64,000 nucleotides of DNA from Streptomyces sp. NBC_01216 (GCF_035994945.1 NZ_CP108677.1:2542001-2606000), one strand, 5' to 3'. Counted from the stretch's first letter, positions 42,948 to 52,661 are shown. Notes: generated from the sequence alone by a model not told the origin. Made by a program: numbers and translations.

Positions 42948-45339
42948 CCCCTGGGGCGGGGAGCCGGAGGCCACGGACGGCGTTCCGGGGCCGTGGCCGA
43001 CGCGCGCCGGGACGGCGGACGGCGGCCTCTCGGCCGACGCACGCGACCCGTGGGCGGCGCCGGGTCCCGGGCAGGGCGCCGCGGACCCCGTCTGGCCGCC
43101 GACGGACGCGGGCCGGGCGCCGTGGCGCTGGGCCGGTACCTCGGCGGCGGCGCCCGGCGACACGCCGTCGGCCCCGGACGGGCCGGGCACCCGCCGGGAG
43201 CCGTCGGACGGCGCACCCGCGCCGGGGCCGGTGCCGAGGGCCGTGGCGTGGCCGCCGGCCGCTCCACGGCAGCCGGCCGGTCCCCGGGAACACGCCGGGC
43301 CGCCGGCCGATCCGGCGTATGGCTCCCGGGCGGGCCGCCCCGTCGGCGAGCATCGTCCGCAGACCGGTCCGCCCGGGGGCGGCCGGGCCGTCGCCGTGCC
43401 GGCGCACGCTCCGTGCGCCGGTTCGGGGGCGGCCGGGTGCGGGCCGGCCGGGTCCTGTGGCGAGCGCTGCCCCGTGCACGGCGGCAGGTCCCGGGGCGGG
43501 CCGTTCGACACCACGGGCACCACGGAGACGTCCCGCCCCGGACCGGCACCCGCCCCGGCCGAGCACCGGCGCCGGGCCGGCTCCCGCACCTGCGGGCGCG
43601 GCGGTCGCGGGCGCCCGGCCGGGAACGCGGCGCGCGGGGGTCCCGGGCGCCGCCGGCGCCCCGCGCACGCCAGGGTGGCGCGCCCCTCGCCGTCCTCGGG
43701 CCGGTTCCTCGCGCGGGCCGCCGCCGTCACCGCGGGCCTGACCGCCGCCGGGGCGCTGCTCGGTCTGGTACGCGACCAGATCCTGGCGCGGTTCTTCGGG
43801 GCCGGGGCCGAGACCGACGCGTTCCTGGTCGCCTGGACGGTGCCGGAGTTCGCCTCGACACTCCTGATCGAGGACGCGATGGCCCTGATCCTGGTGCCGG
43901 CGTTCAGCCGGGCCCTCGCGCGGCGCGGCGGATCTCTGTCACCCGACCCCGTCAGCGGCCTCGTGCGTGCCACGCTGCCTCGGCTCGCGTTCGTCGTGTG
44001 CGCGGTGTCGGTCCTGCTGGTCCTCTCCGCGCCACTGCTCGTCGGCGCGCTCGCGCCCGGGCTGCCCGACCCGTCGCTCGCCGTCGACTGCACCCGGCTG
44101 ACGGCCACCTGTGTCCTGAGCTTCGCGCTCGCCGGCTACTGCTCCGCCGCGCTGCGCGCCCACGGGTCCTTCCTGCCGCCGGCCGCCATCTACGCCGCGT
44201 ACAACGTCGGCATCATCGGCACGGTCCTGGTGCTGCACGAACCGCTCGGTGTGCGCTCCGCGGCTGCCGGGGTAGCCGTCGGCGGCGTGTTCATGGTGCT
44301 GGTCCAGGCACCCTCGCTGATCCGGGAGCTGCGCCGCCGTCCGCTGCCGCAGGAGCCGGTGACGGCCGTCTCCGGCGACGGACGGCTGCTCGTCGTGGGC
44401 CTCATCGCCCCGGTCGTGCTCTTCGCCCTCACCCGCCAGTCCCAGATCCTGGTGGAGCGGTTCCTCGCCTCGCCGCTGCCCGCCGGCGCCATCTCGCATC
44501 TGAACTACGCGCAGAAGGTGGCGCAGATGCCGATGATCCTCTCCCTGATGCTGTGCACGGTCAGCTTCCCCGTCGTGGCCCGTGCGATGGCAGCGGGCGA
44601 CGTCGAGGGGGCGCGGCGCCGTGTCGAGCGGGATCTGCTGCTCGCCGCCGTCGTCGTCCTCGCCGGCTCCTCGGTGGTGGTCGCCGCCGCCCCGCAGATC
44701 ATCGAGATCCTGTTCCAGCGCGGTGCCTTCGACCACACCGACACCACCGCGACCGCCTCGGTGATGCGGGTGTACGCCCTGGGGCTGCTCGGCCAGACGA
44801 TGGTCGGCGCGCTGGCCCGCTGCTACTTCTCGGCCGCCCGGCCGCTCTGGTACCCGGCCGCCGCCATGGCCGCGGGCCTGTGCGTCACGGCGCTCGCCGG
44901 TGTCCCCGGCGCCCGGCTGTGGGGTGCCGTCGGGATCGCCGCCGCCAACGCCCTGGGCATCACCCTGACCGCCCTGCTGCTGCTGTGCGGCGCGCGCCGC
45001 CAGTCCATCCCGGTACGGATCCGGCCGCTCGGCCGGGGACTCCTGCTGCTGGCGGTGGCCGCGGCGGCGGCCACCGGGGCCGGCCGGCTGGCCTCGCTGC
45101 CCTTCGAGTCGGCCGTCGTCGCCCTCCTCGTCGCGGGCGTGGTCGCCGCCGCCGTGTTCCTGCTTCTCCTCGCCGGCGTCCCCCAGGCGCCGGACATCCC
45201 CCCCCTCACCCGCACCGCATCACGAAGGGTCGCCCATGCCCGCTGCCACGGCACCCCGCACCGCCGCGATTCGTCGTCTGCTGCCGAACCCGCCTCCGTG
45301 GGTGGCGATGTACCACTCGATCGCGGACGCCCCGGATGA
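42940..45339 (+). CDS. MurJ/Wzx-type lipid flippase with long disordered N terminus
   Basis: 799 aa from GTG 42940 (overlaps the previous stop by 8 bp). Residues ~1-240 are Pro/Gly/Ala/Arg-rich and disordered, with a Cys cluster (CAGSGAAGCGPAGSCGERC). From ~245 the MVIN core follows: AAGALLGLVRDQILARFFGAGAETDAFLVAWTVPEF, 13-14 helices, RQSQILVERFLASPLPAGAISHLNYAQKVAQMP. It should flip lipid-linked units. The C-terminal ~35 residues overlap the deacetylase start by 104 bp, an odd arrangement; a later start (e.g. GTG near 43675) is possible for the core. Confidence 0.8.
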   Translation: MRDPWGGEPEATDGVPGPWPTRAGTADGGLSADARDPWAAPGPGQGAADPVWPPTDAGRAPWRWAGTSAAAPGDTPSAPDGPGTRREPSDGAPAPGPVPRAVAWPPAAPRQPAGPREHAGPPADPAYGSRAGRPVGEHRPQTGPPGGGRAVAVPAHAPCAGSGAAGCGPAGSCGERCPVHGGRSRGGPFDTTGTTETSRPGPAPAPAEHRRRAGSRTCGRGGRGRPAGNAARGGPGRRRRPAHARVARPSPSSGRFLARAAAVTAGLTAAGALLGLVRDQILARFFGAGAETDAFLVAWTVPEFASTLLIEDAMALILVPAFSRALARRGGSLSPDPVSGLVRATLPRLAFVVCAVSVLLVLSAPLLVGALAPGLPDPSLAVDCTRLTATCVLSFALAGYCSAALRAHGSFLPPAAIYAAYNVGIIGTVLVLHEPLGVRSAAAGVAVGGVFMVLVQAPSLIRELRRRPLPQEPVTAVSGDGRLLVVGLIAPVVLFALTRQSQILVERFLASPLPAGAISHLNYAQKVAQMPMILSLMLCTVSFPVVARAMAAGDVEGARRRVERDLLLAAVVVLAGSSVVVAAAPQIIEILFQRGAFDHTDTTATASVMRVYALGLLGQTMVGALARCYFSAARPLWYPAAAMAAGLCVTALAGVPGARLWGAVGIAAANALGITLTALLLLCGARRQSIPVRIRPLGRGLLLLAVAAAAATGAGRLASLPFESAVVALLVAGVVAAAVFLLLLAGVPQAPDIPPLTRTASRRVAHARCHGTPHRRDSSSAAEPASVGGDVPLDRGRPG

Positions 45340-46036
45340 CCCCTACCGGGTCACCGTCTCCCCCGTGCGTTTCGCCCGGCAGCTGCGCTGGCTGGACGAC
45401 CGGGGGCTTCGCGGTGTCTCGGTGCGCGAGCTGCTCGCCGCGACCGCCGCGGGGCGGGCGAAGGGTCTGGTCGGACTGACCTTCGACGACGGGTACGCCG
45501 ACTTCGTCGAGTCGGCCGTCCCCCTGCTGCGCCGCCACCGCTTCACCGCGACGGTGTACGTCCTGCCCGGCCGTCTCGGCGGCGAGAACGGCTGGGACGC
45601 CGAAGGCCCGCGCAAGCCGCTGCTGACCGAGGACGGCATCCGGCGGGCGGCCGAGGCCGGCATGGAGATCGGCTCGCACGGACTGCGCCATGTATCCCTG
45701 ACGACCGCCGACGACCGGACCCTCGCCGAGGAGACCCGGCACAGCCGGGAACGCGTCGAGGAGATCACCGGCACCCCGGTGGAGGGGTTCTGCTACCCCT
45801 ACGGCCGGGTCGACGCCCGCGTGGTGCGCGCCGTACGGGAGGCGGGCTACCGCTACGCCTGCGCGATCGACCCCGGCCCGCTCAGCAGCACCCACGCCCT
45901 GCCCCGCGTCCACATCGGCGAACAGGACACGTCCTGGCGGCTGGCCGCGAAGCGCGTGCTGCACCCGCTGCGCCGCCGTGGTCCCGCCGATCCGCCGCGG
46001 CCACTGGTCCGGCCGACGGAGGCGGGCGTCCGATGA
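45236..46036 (+). CDS. Polysaccharide deacetylase (NodB domain, CE4)
   Basis: 266 aa from ATG 45236 with GAAGGG upstream. CE4 motifs: LTFDDGYADF (catalytic Asp and metal Asp), GSHGLRHVSL (metal His pair), EGFCYPYGR. No signal peptide is obvious, so it may act inside or need another export route. It would remove N-acetyl groups from the polymer or its precursor. It overlaps the flippase gene and the next transferase (ATGA). Confidence 0.88.
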   Translation: MPAATAPRTAAIRRLLPNPPPWVAMYHSIADAPDDPYRVTVSPVRFARQLRWLDDRGLRGVSVRELLAATAAGRAKGLVGLTFDDGYADFVESAVPLLRRHRFTATVYVLPGRLGGENGWDAEGPRKPLLTEDGIRRAAEAGMEIGSHGLRHVSLTTADDRTLAEETRHSRERVEEITGTPVEGFCYPYGRVDARVVRAVREAGYRYACAIDPGPLSSTHALPRVHIGEQDTSWRLAAKRVLHPLRRRGPADPPRPLVRPTEAGVR

Positions 46037-47178
46037 GGGTCCTGCACGTCATCACCGGTCTGGGGATCGGCGGCGCGGAGCAGCAACTGCGTCTGCTGCT
46101 CCGCCATCTGCCGGTGACCAGCGAGGTCGTCACGCTCACCAACCCGGGCGCGGTCGCCCGCGGCATCGAGGCCGACGGCATCCCGGTCACTCCTCTGGGC
46201 ATGGCAGGGAACCGTGACCTCGGCGCCCTGCCGCGCCTGGTCCGGCTGATGCGCCGGGGCCGCTACGACCTCGTCCACACCCATCTGTACCGGGCCTGCG
46301 TGTACGGCAGGTTCGCCGCCCGCCTCGCCGGGGTCCGGGCGGTCGTCGCCACCGAGCACTCGCTCGGCGAGCACCAGATCGAGGGACGTCGCCTGACGGC
46401 CGGTACCCGCGCCCTGTATCTCGCCGGGGAACGCCTCGGCACCGCCACGGTCGCCGTCTCGCCCAGCGTCGCCCGCAGACTGGAACGGTGGGGGGTGGCG
46501 GCGTCCCGGATCAGGGTCGTGCCCAACGGCATCGAGACGGACCGCTTCCGGTACACCGAGGACGCGCGTCGTCTGACCCGGAAACTGCTCGGTCTGCCCG
46601 GGGACGCCTTCGTCGTCGGCGGGGTGGGGCGGCTGACGCCCGGAAAACGCTTCGACCGGCTCGTCCGGGCCGTGGCGGCCGTACCGGAGGCCCGGCTGCT
46701 GCTCGTCGGCGAGGGCGGCGAGCGCGAGCGGCTGCTGCGGACGGCGCTCGGGGAGGGGGCGGCCGGCCGCGTCGTCCTGCACGGCGCCTGCGAGGACCCG
46801 CCGACCGCGGACTCCGGCGCACCGGACCTGCCCTCGCTCCTGGCCGCGATGGACGTCTTCGTCTCCACCTCTCCGGACGAGACCTTCGGGCTCGCCGCCG
46901 TCGAGGCACTGGCCGCGGGACTGCCGGTGCTCCACGTGGCCTGCCCCGCGATCGACGACCTGCCGCCGGAAGCTGCTCCCGGGGCCCGGCGGATCGGCGG
47001 CTCCGTACCCGAAGTGATCTCCGCGCTGCGGGACGTCCGGGACGCACCGGCCGCCCGGTTCCCGCAGCCCGAGGCGGCCCGGCGCTACGACATCGCGCAC
47101 AGCGCCCGGCAGTTGATGTCCCTCTACGAACAGGCCGTCCACGGCACCCCTCTTCCGCACGAAGTGAGACACCCATGA
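46033..47178 (+). CDS. GT4-family glycosyltransferase
   Basis: 381 aa. LHVITGLGIGGAEQQLRLLLRHL at the N terminus, YDLVHTHLYRACVYGR, IRVVPNGIETDRF, GVGRLTPGKRFDRLVRAV and the C-terminal DETFGLAAVEALAAGLPVL (E-x7-E) define a GT4 enzyme. Second transferase of the operon, coupled on both sides by 4-bp overlaps. Confidence 0.9.
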   Translation: MRVLHVITGLGIGGAEQQLRLLLRHLPVTSEVVTLTNPGAVARGIEADGIPVTPLGMAGNRDLGALPRLVRLMRRGRYDLVHTHLYRACVYGRFAARLAGVRAVVATEHSLGEHQIEGRRLTAGTRALYLAGERLGTATVAVSPSVARRLERWGVAASRIRVVPNGIETDRFRYTEDARRLTRKLLGLPGDAFVVGGVGRLTPGKRFDRLVRAVAAVPEARLLLVGEGGERERLLRTALGEGAAGRVVLHGACEDPPTADSGAPDLPSLLAAMDVFVSTSPDETFGLAAVEALAAGLPVLHVACPAIDDLPPEAAPGARRIGGSVPEVISALRDVRDAPAARFPQPEAARRYDIAHSARQLMSLYEQAVHGTPLPHEVRHP

Positions 47179-47861
47179 GCCGACTCAGCCCACGCACGCC
47201 GTCCGCGCGGCGCCGCCCTCTGCCGGCGGTGCTGCGCACACCCCGCCGCTGGTGGGTGCTGCCCGCCTCCGTCCTTCTCGGGGCGGCCCTCGGCGGCGGT
47301 TACGGCGCGTTGAAGACCCCTCAGTACGCGGCCACGAGCTACGTGATCGTGGTCCCGGCCGAGAAGTCCGACCCGGCCGCCGCGGTCGGCTTCGCCCAGG
47401 CGTACGGCAGGGTCGCCACGGACATCGCGGTGACCGGCGACGCCCAGGTCTGGGCGGGCGTCTCCGCGGCCACCCTGCGCGCCGGGGTGGAGACCGCGAC
47501 CTCCCCCGACGCCCCGATGATCTCCATCACGGCCCGTTCGGACCGGTCGGCCAAGGCGGTGTCGATGGCCGACGGTGTCGCCCGCGCGCTGATCCTCAAC
47601 AGCGCGCAGGTCTCGTCGAGTACCGGTGTGAAGGTCGTACAGTTCTCCCGGGCGACCAAGCCGACCGCCCCCGTGTCCCCTTCCGCCCCGCTGTCCGCGC
47701 TGGTCGGCGGCTGCGGGGGCGGGCTGCTGGGGGGACTGGCGCTGCTGGTCCGGCCGCGGCGCGACGGCGCGACGGCGGAGGCGCGCCACTCACGGCAGCC
47801 CGCGGCGCCCGTCCCGGGGCCCGCGGCCGGGGCCCACCAGCCGGAACCGGAGTCGGTGTGA
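47175..47861 (+). CDS. Wzz/YveK-like chain-length or co-polymerase protein
   Basis: 228 aa from ATG 47175. Two membrane helices (WWVLPASVLLGAALGGGYGAL and LSALVGGCGGGLLGGLALLV) frame an extracytoplasmic domain of ~120 residues (YAATSYVIVVPAEKSDPAAAVGFAQAYGRVATD...). The short basic/Pro C-terminal tail lacks a BY-kinase. It probably controls polymer length or export. Confidence 0.8.
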   Translation: MSRLSPRTPSARRRPLPAVLRTPRRWWVLPASVLLGAALGGGYGALKTPQYAATSYVIVVPAEKSDPAAAVGFAQAYGRVATDIAVTGDAQVWAGVSAATLRAGVETATSPDAPMISITARSDRSAKAVSMADGVARALILNSAQVSSSTGVKVVQFSRATKPTAPVSPSAPLSALVGGCGGGLLGGLALLVRPRRDGATAEARHSRQPAAPVPGPAAGAHQPEPESV

Positions 47862-49006
47862 GGGCGGGACGCCGGGACGTCCTGTGGAGCGAGACCTGCC
47901 GGGACGGCGAGGAGTTCGGCCGTCTCGGCGCCCGCTGGACGTCGCTGTACACGCGCTGCTCGACGGCGACACCGTTCCAGTCCCACTCCTGGTTGCATTC
48001 CTGGTGGGTGTCGTACGGCGGGCCCGGCGCCCTGCGCGTGGTGCTCGTACGGCGGGAGGACGGCGAACTCGTCGCGGCGGCGCCCCTGATGCGCGCGCAC
48101 GGGCCGTTCCCGGTCCTCGCTCCACTCGGCGGCTCGATCACCGACTTCTCCGACGTCCTCCTCGACGACACCTGCCCGGGGGCCGCGCCCGCGCTGGCAC
48201 GGGCGCTGGCGCGGGCGGCCCGCGGGGCGGTCGTCGATCTGCGCGAGGTGCGCCCGGGGGCGGCGGCCGAACGGCTGTACGCCTGTTGGCGCGGTCCTCG
48301 CCGGCGGCTCGCGGACTCGCTGTGTCTGGAGCTGCCGGCCGTGCCGATGGACGCCCTGCTGGAACGGATTCCCTCGGGCAAGGCCCAGCGGGTCCGGGCG
48401 AAGCTGCGCAAGCTGGACGCGCTCGGCATCGACGAGCACATCGTGTCCGGCGAGGAGGTACCGGCCGCGCTGGAAAGGCTGCTGAGGCTGCATCAGTTGC
48501 AGTGGCAGGGGCGGGGTGTGACCGTCGAGCACACCAGCGCCCGGTTCGCCGAGCACCTCTCCCGGGCCGTGCGGCCGATGGTCGAGCGCGGTGACGCGCG
48601 GGTGACGGAGTTCCGGCTCGGCGGGGACGTGGTCGCGGCCGACCTGACCCTGATGTCGCCGCGGCTCGCGGGCGGCTACCTGTACGGCGCCGATCCCGTG
48701 CTCCGGGCCCGGAAGGTCGACGTCGCGACGATGCTGCTGCGCCACGGGGCGCGCGAGACGAGCGCGAGCGGGCGGGCCACGCTGAGCATGCTCCGGGGCA
48801 CCGAGCCGTACAAGCGGCACTGGCGGCCGGAGACCGTGCCCAACCAGCGGCTGATGCTGGCCGGGCCGGGGGCGGCACCCCTGCTGTGGCTGCGGGCGGG
48901 CGCGGCGGACGCACGCCGCTGGGCGGCCCGGCAGGCACGGGAGCGGGCTTGGGCGGGGCGGCTGCTCGCCCGGGTGCGGGACCGGACGAACGGCGGCGGA
49001 GGATGA
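47858..49006 (+). CDS. FemAB/GNAT-like acyltransferase (Acetyltransf_6 type)
   Basis: 382 aa from GTG 47858 (GTGA overlap). FQSHSWLHSWWVSYGGPGALRVVLVRREDGELVAAAPLM, a KAQRVRAKLRKLD basic segment, and the second GNAT half RVTEFRLGGDVVAADLTLMSPRLAGGYLYGADP...LLRHGARE match proteins often found in exopolysaccharide operons. It may add an acyl or aminoacyl group to the sugar unit. Last gene of the coupled operon. Confidence 0.78.
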   Translation: MRAGRRDVLWSETCRDGEEFGRLGARWTSLYTRCSTATPFQSHSWLHSWWVSYGGPGALRVVLVRREDGELVAAAPLMRAHGPFPVLAPLGGSITDFSDVLLDDTCPGAAPALARALARAARGAVVDLREVRPGAAAERLYACWRGPRRRLADSLCLELPAVPMDALLERIPSGKAQRVRAKLRKLDALGIDEHIVSGEEVPAALERLLRLHQLQWQGRGVTVEHTSARFAEHLSRAVRPMVERGDARVTEFRLGGDVVAADLTLMSPRLAGGYLYGADPVLRARKVDVATMLLRHGARETSASGRATLSMLRGTEPYKRHWRPETVPNQRLMLAGPGAAPLLWLRAGAADARRWAARQARERAWAGRLLARVRDRTNGGGG

Positions 49007-49038
49007 GCTCCTCCGCCGCCGGAATGTCGCCGGGCTGA

Positions 49039-50766
49039 TCAGAACGGCCAGACGTCGTTCAGGATGCCCGCCCATCCCCCCTCGTCGCGCTCGCTCTTCG
49101 CGAGACCCTTGGGAACGCAGACGGGCCCCCCGATCCAGCTCTCCACCCAGGAACCGAGGTTCACCGTCCAGCACGTCGGCTCGGGCACGGGCTGGGGCGG
49201 CACCTCCGGCTTCGGCTCCGGCTTCGGCTCCGGCTTGGGCTCCGGCTTCGGCTTCGGCTCCGGCTTCGGCTGAGGCGGCACCTCCGGGCTGGGCTCCGGC
49301 TTCGGCTGAGGCGGCACCTCCGGGCTGGGCTCCGGCTCCGGCTGAGGCGGCACCTCCGGCTTGGGCTCCGGCCTCGGCTCCGGCTGAGGCGGCACCTCCG
49401 GCTTGGGCTCCGGCTCCGGCTCCGGCTGAGGCGGCACCTCGGGGATCTCCGGGATCTCCGGGATCTCCGGGATCTCCGGGATCTCCGGGATCTCCGGGAT
49501 CTCCGGGATCTCCGGATCCGTCGGAACTCCCGGCACCTCCGGCAGTTCGGGCTCCGTCGGCTCCGTCGGCTCCGTCGGCTCCGTCGGCTCCGTCGGCTCC
49601 GTCGGCTCCGTCGGCTCCGTCGGCTCCGTCGGCTCCGTCGGCTCCGTCGGCTCCGTCGGCTCCGTCGGCTCCGTCGGCAGCTCGGGGACCTGCGGCTCGG
49701 CGCCGTACAGCATCGTCCGGAACACCTGTGACGAGCGCGGGTTGTCGTCACACTGCCAGACGCCGTGCGGGCAGTAGTCGGTGATGGTGTGATACAGCGG
49801 TTTGTGCTGTTCGATCCATTCCAGCATGCGCCGCATGTACTCGGCGTTGTCCCCGTTCCGGAAGAGACCCCATTCCGGGTAGGAGATCTCCTTGCCGTGC
49901 TCGGCGGCGAAATCCACCTGCTTCTGCAGCCCGTACGGCTCGGTGATGTGCCGGTCGAAAGAGGCTCCCGAAGGCTGGTCGTATGAATCCATTCCGATGA
50001 TGTCGACGACGTCGTCACCGGGATAGCATTCCGTCCATGGAACGGCGTCTCTCCCGCGGCTCGGGTTGAAGTCGAACCGGAAGTCCTGTCCGGGTACGGA
50101 ACGCATCGCGGCGACGATCCGGTTCCAGTACTTCTTCCAGGAGTCCGGGTCCGGCGCGCACCGGTGCGTGTAGGTGGTGCCGTTCATCTCCCAGCCGAGG
50201 ACGATGACGGTGTCGGTCGCCTCCAGGTCGACCAGCCGTTCGGCGAGTCGCCGGAAGTGATGGTCGTAGTTGCCCGCCGCGCCGAGCCGGAGCTGGCGGC
50301 GGACCTCGGCGTCGGAGACCCCGGCCTCGTTCCGCTCCAGCATCGGTACGTTCAGGACGAACAGCCGGTCCTCGCGCTCGTTGCGCCAGTCCGCCCAGGC
50401 GTCCAGGAATCCAGGGGGGCTCTCGATGTTCGACCAGAGGTCTCCCGGGAGGTAGGTGTGCCCGACGCGCAGTTCCCGTCCGCCGAGCCACCGCTCCAGC
50501 TGGGCGATCCGGCCCACTCCGACGGGGCCGGACTCGAGGAAGGCGCCCAGGGCGGTCGCCGCCGCGGTCGCCGGTGCCGACTCCGGTCCCGCCGCGGGCG
50601 CCGGGGCCGGTGTCGACGTCGTGGACAGAGCCGGCGCCGGGTCCGGGGTCGTTACGGATTCGGCGGCGTGAGCAGGAGAGGACAGCACGACCGAACCTGA
50701 GGCAAGGAGCCCTGCGGTGAACACCCCCAGCCAGGCACTCGATGTCTTCCGATCGCGGTGGGCCAT
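49039..50766 (-). CDS. Secreted GH26-like hydrolase with Pro/Glu tandem repeats
   Basis: 575 aa from ATG 50766 (GGAGT upstream). Signal peptide ending SPAHA; linker rich in Thr/Pro/Ala; GH26-like barrel about 80-365 with [15 protein letters not shown] and [14 protein letters not shown] (likely catalytic Glu pair) and YCPHGVWQC. Then about 14 PTE triplets, 8 EIP triplets and a Pro/Glu/Lys region ([15 protein letters not shown]), and a C-terminal end with two cysteines ([19 protein letters not shown]). The repeats would make a stiff charged stalk, perhaps through the cell wall. Convergent to the polysaccharide operon, it could trim its product. Confidence 0.75.
   Translation of the reverse strand: MAHRDRKTSSAWLGVFTAGLLASGSVVLSSPAHAAESVTTPDPAPALSTTSTPAPAPAAGPESAPATAAATALGAFLESGPVGVGRIAQLERWLGGRELRVGHTYLPGDLWSNIESPPGFLDAWADWRNEREDRLFVLNVPMLERNEAGVSDAEVRRQLRLGAAGNYDHHFRRLAERLVDLEATDTVIVLGWEMNGTTYTHRCAPDPDSWKKYWNRIVAAMRSVPGQDFRFDFNPSRGRDAVPWTECYPGDDVVDIIGMDSYDQPSGASFDRHITEPYGLQKQVDFAAEHGKEISYPEWGLFRNGDNAEYMRRMLEWIEQHKPLYHTITDYCPHGVWQCDDNPRSSQVFRTMLYGAEPQVPELPTEPTEPTEPTEPTEPTEPTEPTEPTEPTEPTEPTEPTEPTEPELPEVPGVPTDPEIPEIPEIPEIPEIPEIPEIPEIPEVPPQPEPEPEPKPEVPPQPEPRPEPKPEVPPQPEPEPSPEVPPQPKPEPSPEVPPQPKPEPKPKPEPKPEPKPEPKPEVPPQPVPEPTCWTVNLGSWVESWIGGPVCVPKGLAKSERDEGGWAGILNDVWPF
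49444..49515. repeat. 8 tandem 9-bp units coding EIP
   Basis: GATCTCCGG repeated eight times without change, in frame within the GH26-like gene (minus strand reads EIP or IPE). Confidence 0.95.
49551..49676. repeat. 14 tandem 9-bp units coding PTE
   Basis: GCTCCGTCG repeated fourteen times without change, in frame within the GH26-like gene (minus strand reads PTE triplets). Perfect units suggest recent expansion. Confidence 0.95.
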
Positions 50767-50923
50767 AGCCACTCCTTCACTTCTCGCGCCACTTGATGGT
50801 CCGTCAATCTGATACTCCGAAAGTATTCCTAATAAGCCGACCGTGAACGTCGTCGCACTCTGCTCTGTAGTCCATTCGTGTAATTCATCGCCCAGTTGGG
50901 GCACCCGAGATGAAGGATTCGCC

Positions 50924-52276
50924 GTGCCGAGCTTTGACACCCGCGTGCCCGCGCTCCTCGTGCGGCTCGACCGGAACCCCTTCCATCACGGCACGCTCGG
51001 TGCCGCCCGCTCGCTGGGACGGGCGGGAATTCCGGTGCACGCGCTGATCGAGTCGCTCGACAGCCCGGTCTCCCGCTCCCGGCACGTCCGCCGCGTCCAT
51101 CTTCGACCCGCCGACCCGTCCCCCGGAGCGCTGGTCGGCCGGCTGCTCACGCTCTCCGAGGAGTTGCCGACCCCCACCCTGCTCGTCCCGCTGGACGACG
51201 TCAGCGCCCTCACCCTCGCGCGCCACCGCACCGAACTGACCGGCCGCTACCTCCTACCGCGGCAGTCGGCCGAAGGTCTGCACCGGGTCGCCGACAAGGC
51301 GGCGCTGGCCGAGACCTGTCGCGCCCTGTCACTCCCCCACCCGCGCACCGAGGTCCCCGGGAGTGCCGACGAGGCGGCCTCGGCCGCCTGGTCACTCGGC
51401 CTGCCGGTGGTCGCCAAGTGGAGCCGCCCCTGGCTCCTGCCGCCGGGCACCGGACTACGCAGCACGGCGATCCTCCACTCGCTCGCCGAGGTGCGGGAGC
51501 TGTTCGCCCGCACACCCCGGGCGGGCAGCAGGCTCCTGCTCCAGGAGTTGCTGCCCGCCGGGCACGGCCTCGACTGGTTCTTCCACGGGTACGTGGACTC
51601 CGCGGGCCGCTGCCGGATCGGCGCGACCGGACGCAAGGAACGTTCGTGGCCGGACGGTGCCGGGCTCACGGCGACCGGACGGTGGTCACGGAACCCGGAG
51701 GTCGAACGGGCCGCCCGCGAGATCCTGGCCGTGCTCGGCTACCGGGGCGTGTGCGACCTGGACTTCCGGCTCGACCGCTCGACCGGCGCGTACCACCTGC
51801 TCGACTTCAATCCGCGTCCGGGTGCCCAGTTCCGGCTCTTCACGGACACCTCGGGCCTCGATGTCGTACGGGCCCTGCACCTGGACCTGACGGGTCGCCC
51901 GGTACCGGACCACTCCCCCGCGTACGGCCGGCGGTTCGTGGTCGAGAACTACGCGGCCCTGTCCATGCTCTCCTCCCCGGCCCGCCGTGGTCCGTCGCGT
52001 CCCGGGCGCCACCGGACCGAGGCCGCGTGGTTCGCCGTGGACGACCCGGCGCCCGCGGTCGCGATGGCGCGCGCGTGGCTCTCCCATGTGGTGCCCAAGG
52101 GACTGTCGGCGCTCGGAGGGCTCCTGCGGGCGGGCCGCACCCGCGGGAGGGCCCCCGGGTCCCCGCCGGCGGCGCGCCGCCCCCTGCCGGCGGCCGGCCC
52201 CGCGGTGGCGGCGGAAGCCGCCCCGGACGCCGGGCTGCCGGGCATCGGCCCCACGGGGCCCGCCCGGACCGGCTGA
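50924..52276 (+). CDS. ATP-grasp ligase-like protein
   Basis: 450 aa from GTG 50924 (AAGGA 7 bases upstream; 27 codons of upstream frame dropped). [121 protein letters not shown] show the three ATP-grasp parts, with D/N metal ligands in DFNPRPG. Such proteins join a carboxylate to an amine or another group; here perhaps an amino acid to a surface sugar. Divergent from the GH26-like gene. Confidence 0.78.
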   Translation: MPSFDTRVPALLVRLDRNPFHHGTLGAARSLGRAGIPVHALIESLDSPVSRSRHVRRVHLRPADPSPGALVGRLLTLSEELPTPTLLVPLDDVSALTLARHRTELTGRYLLPRQSAEGLHRVADKAALAETCRALSLPHPRTEVPGSADEAASAAWSLGLPVVAKWSRPWLLPPGTGLRSTAILHSLAEVRELFARTPRAGSRLLLQELLPAGHGLDWFFHGYVDSAGRCRIGATGRKERSWPDGAGLTATGRWSRNPEVERAAREILAVLGYRGVCDLDFRLDRSTGAYHLLDFNPRPGAQFRLFTDTSGLDVVRALHLDLTGRPVPDHSPAYGRRFVVENYAALSMLSSPARRGPSRPGRHRTEAAWFAVDDPAPAVAMARAWLSHVVPKGLSALGGLLRAGRTRGRAPGSPPAARRPLPAAGPAVAAEAAPDAGLPGIGPTGPARTG

Positions 52277-52349
52277 CCGACACCGGCCGCCGCCCCGGGA
52301 CTCCGTCCGTGCGGTGCGAGCTGGCCCGGTGCGGGCCGGGACGAACGAA

Positions 52350-52391
52350 GGCCGGTCCCGCGGGGCGTACGGGACACCCCACGGGACCGGC
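52350..52391. terminator. Hairpin between ATP-grasp gene and chaplin
   Basis: GGCCGGTCCCGCGGGGCGT pairs with the right arm ending ACGGGACCGGCT (a few mismatches). It serves the convergent pair. Confidence 0.6.
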
Positions 52392-52427
52392 TCAGGACGA
52401 AGGCGCCCCCTGCGGGACGCGGCCGCG

Positions 52428-52661
52428 TCAGTAGTTGGCGCAGTAGTTGCCGAACGCCGGGTTCAGGAGACCGATGACGTTGATGCTGTTGCCACAGGCG
52501 TTGACCGGAATGTGGATCGGAACCTGGACCACGTTGCCCGACAGCACGCCCGGCGAACCGATGGCCGCACCCTGAGCGTCCGCGTCGGCCATCGCGGGAG
52601 ATGCGGCGCCCAGGGCCATGACCAGTCCGGCGACGACGACCGCAGCCTTCTTGCACTTCAT
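52428..52661 (-). CDS. Short chaplin
   Basis: 77 aa. Signal peptide MKCKKAAVVVAGLVMALGAASPAMAD, then GSPGVLSGNVVQVPIHIPVNACGNSINVIGLLNPAFGNYCANY with the cysteine pair, ending in Tyr. AAAGGA lies 10 bases upstream of the ATG. Third chaplin in the window, closing the right side of the polysaccharide locus. Confidence 0.94.
   Translation of the reverse strand: MKCKKAAVVVAGLVMALGAASPAMADADAQGAAIGSPGVLSGNVVQVPIHIPVNACGNSINVIGLLNPAFGNYCANY

Noticed and set aside
41433..44108. Very long minus-strand frame across the polymerase and flippase genes
   Set aside because: Composition artefact: Pro/Arg/Gly-rich and without motifs, opposite two membrane proteins with clear helices.
49195..49690. Tandem repeats as a second kind of CRISPR or satellite
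   Set aside because: Units are 9 bp, contiguous and in frame inside a secreted hydrolase gene; no spacers.
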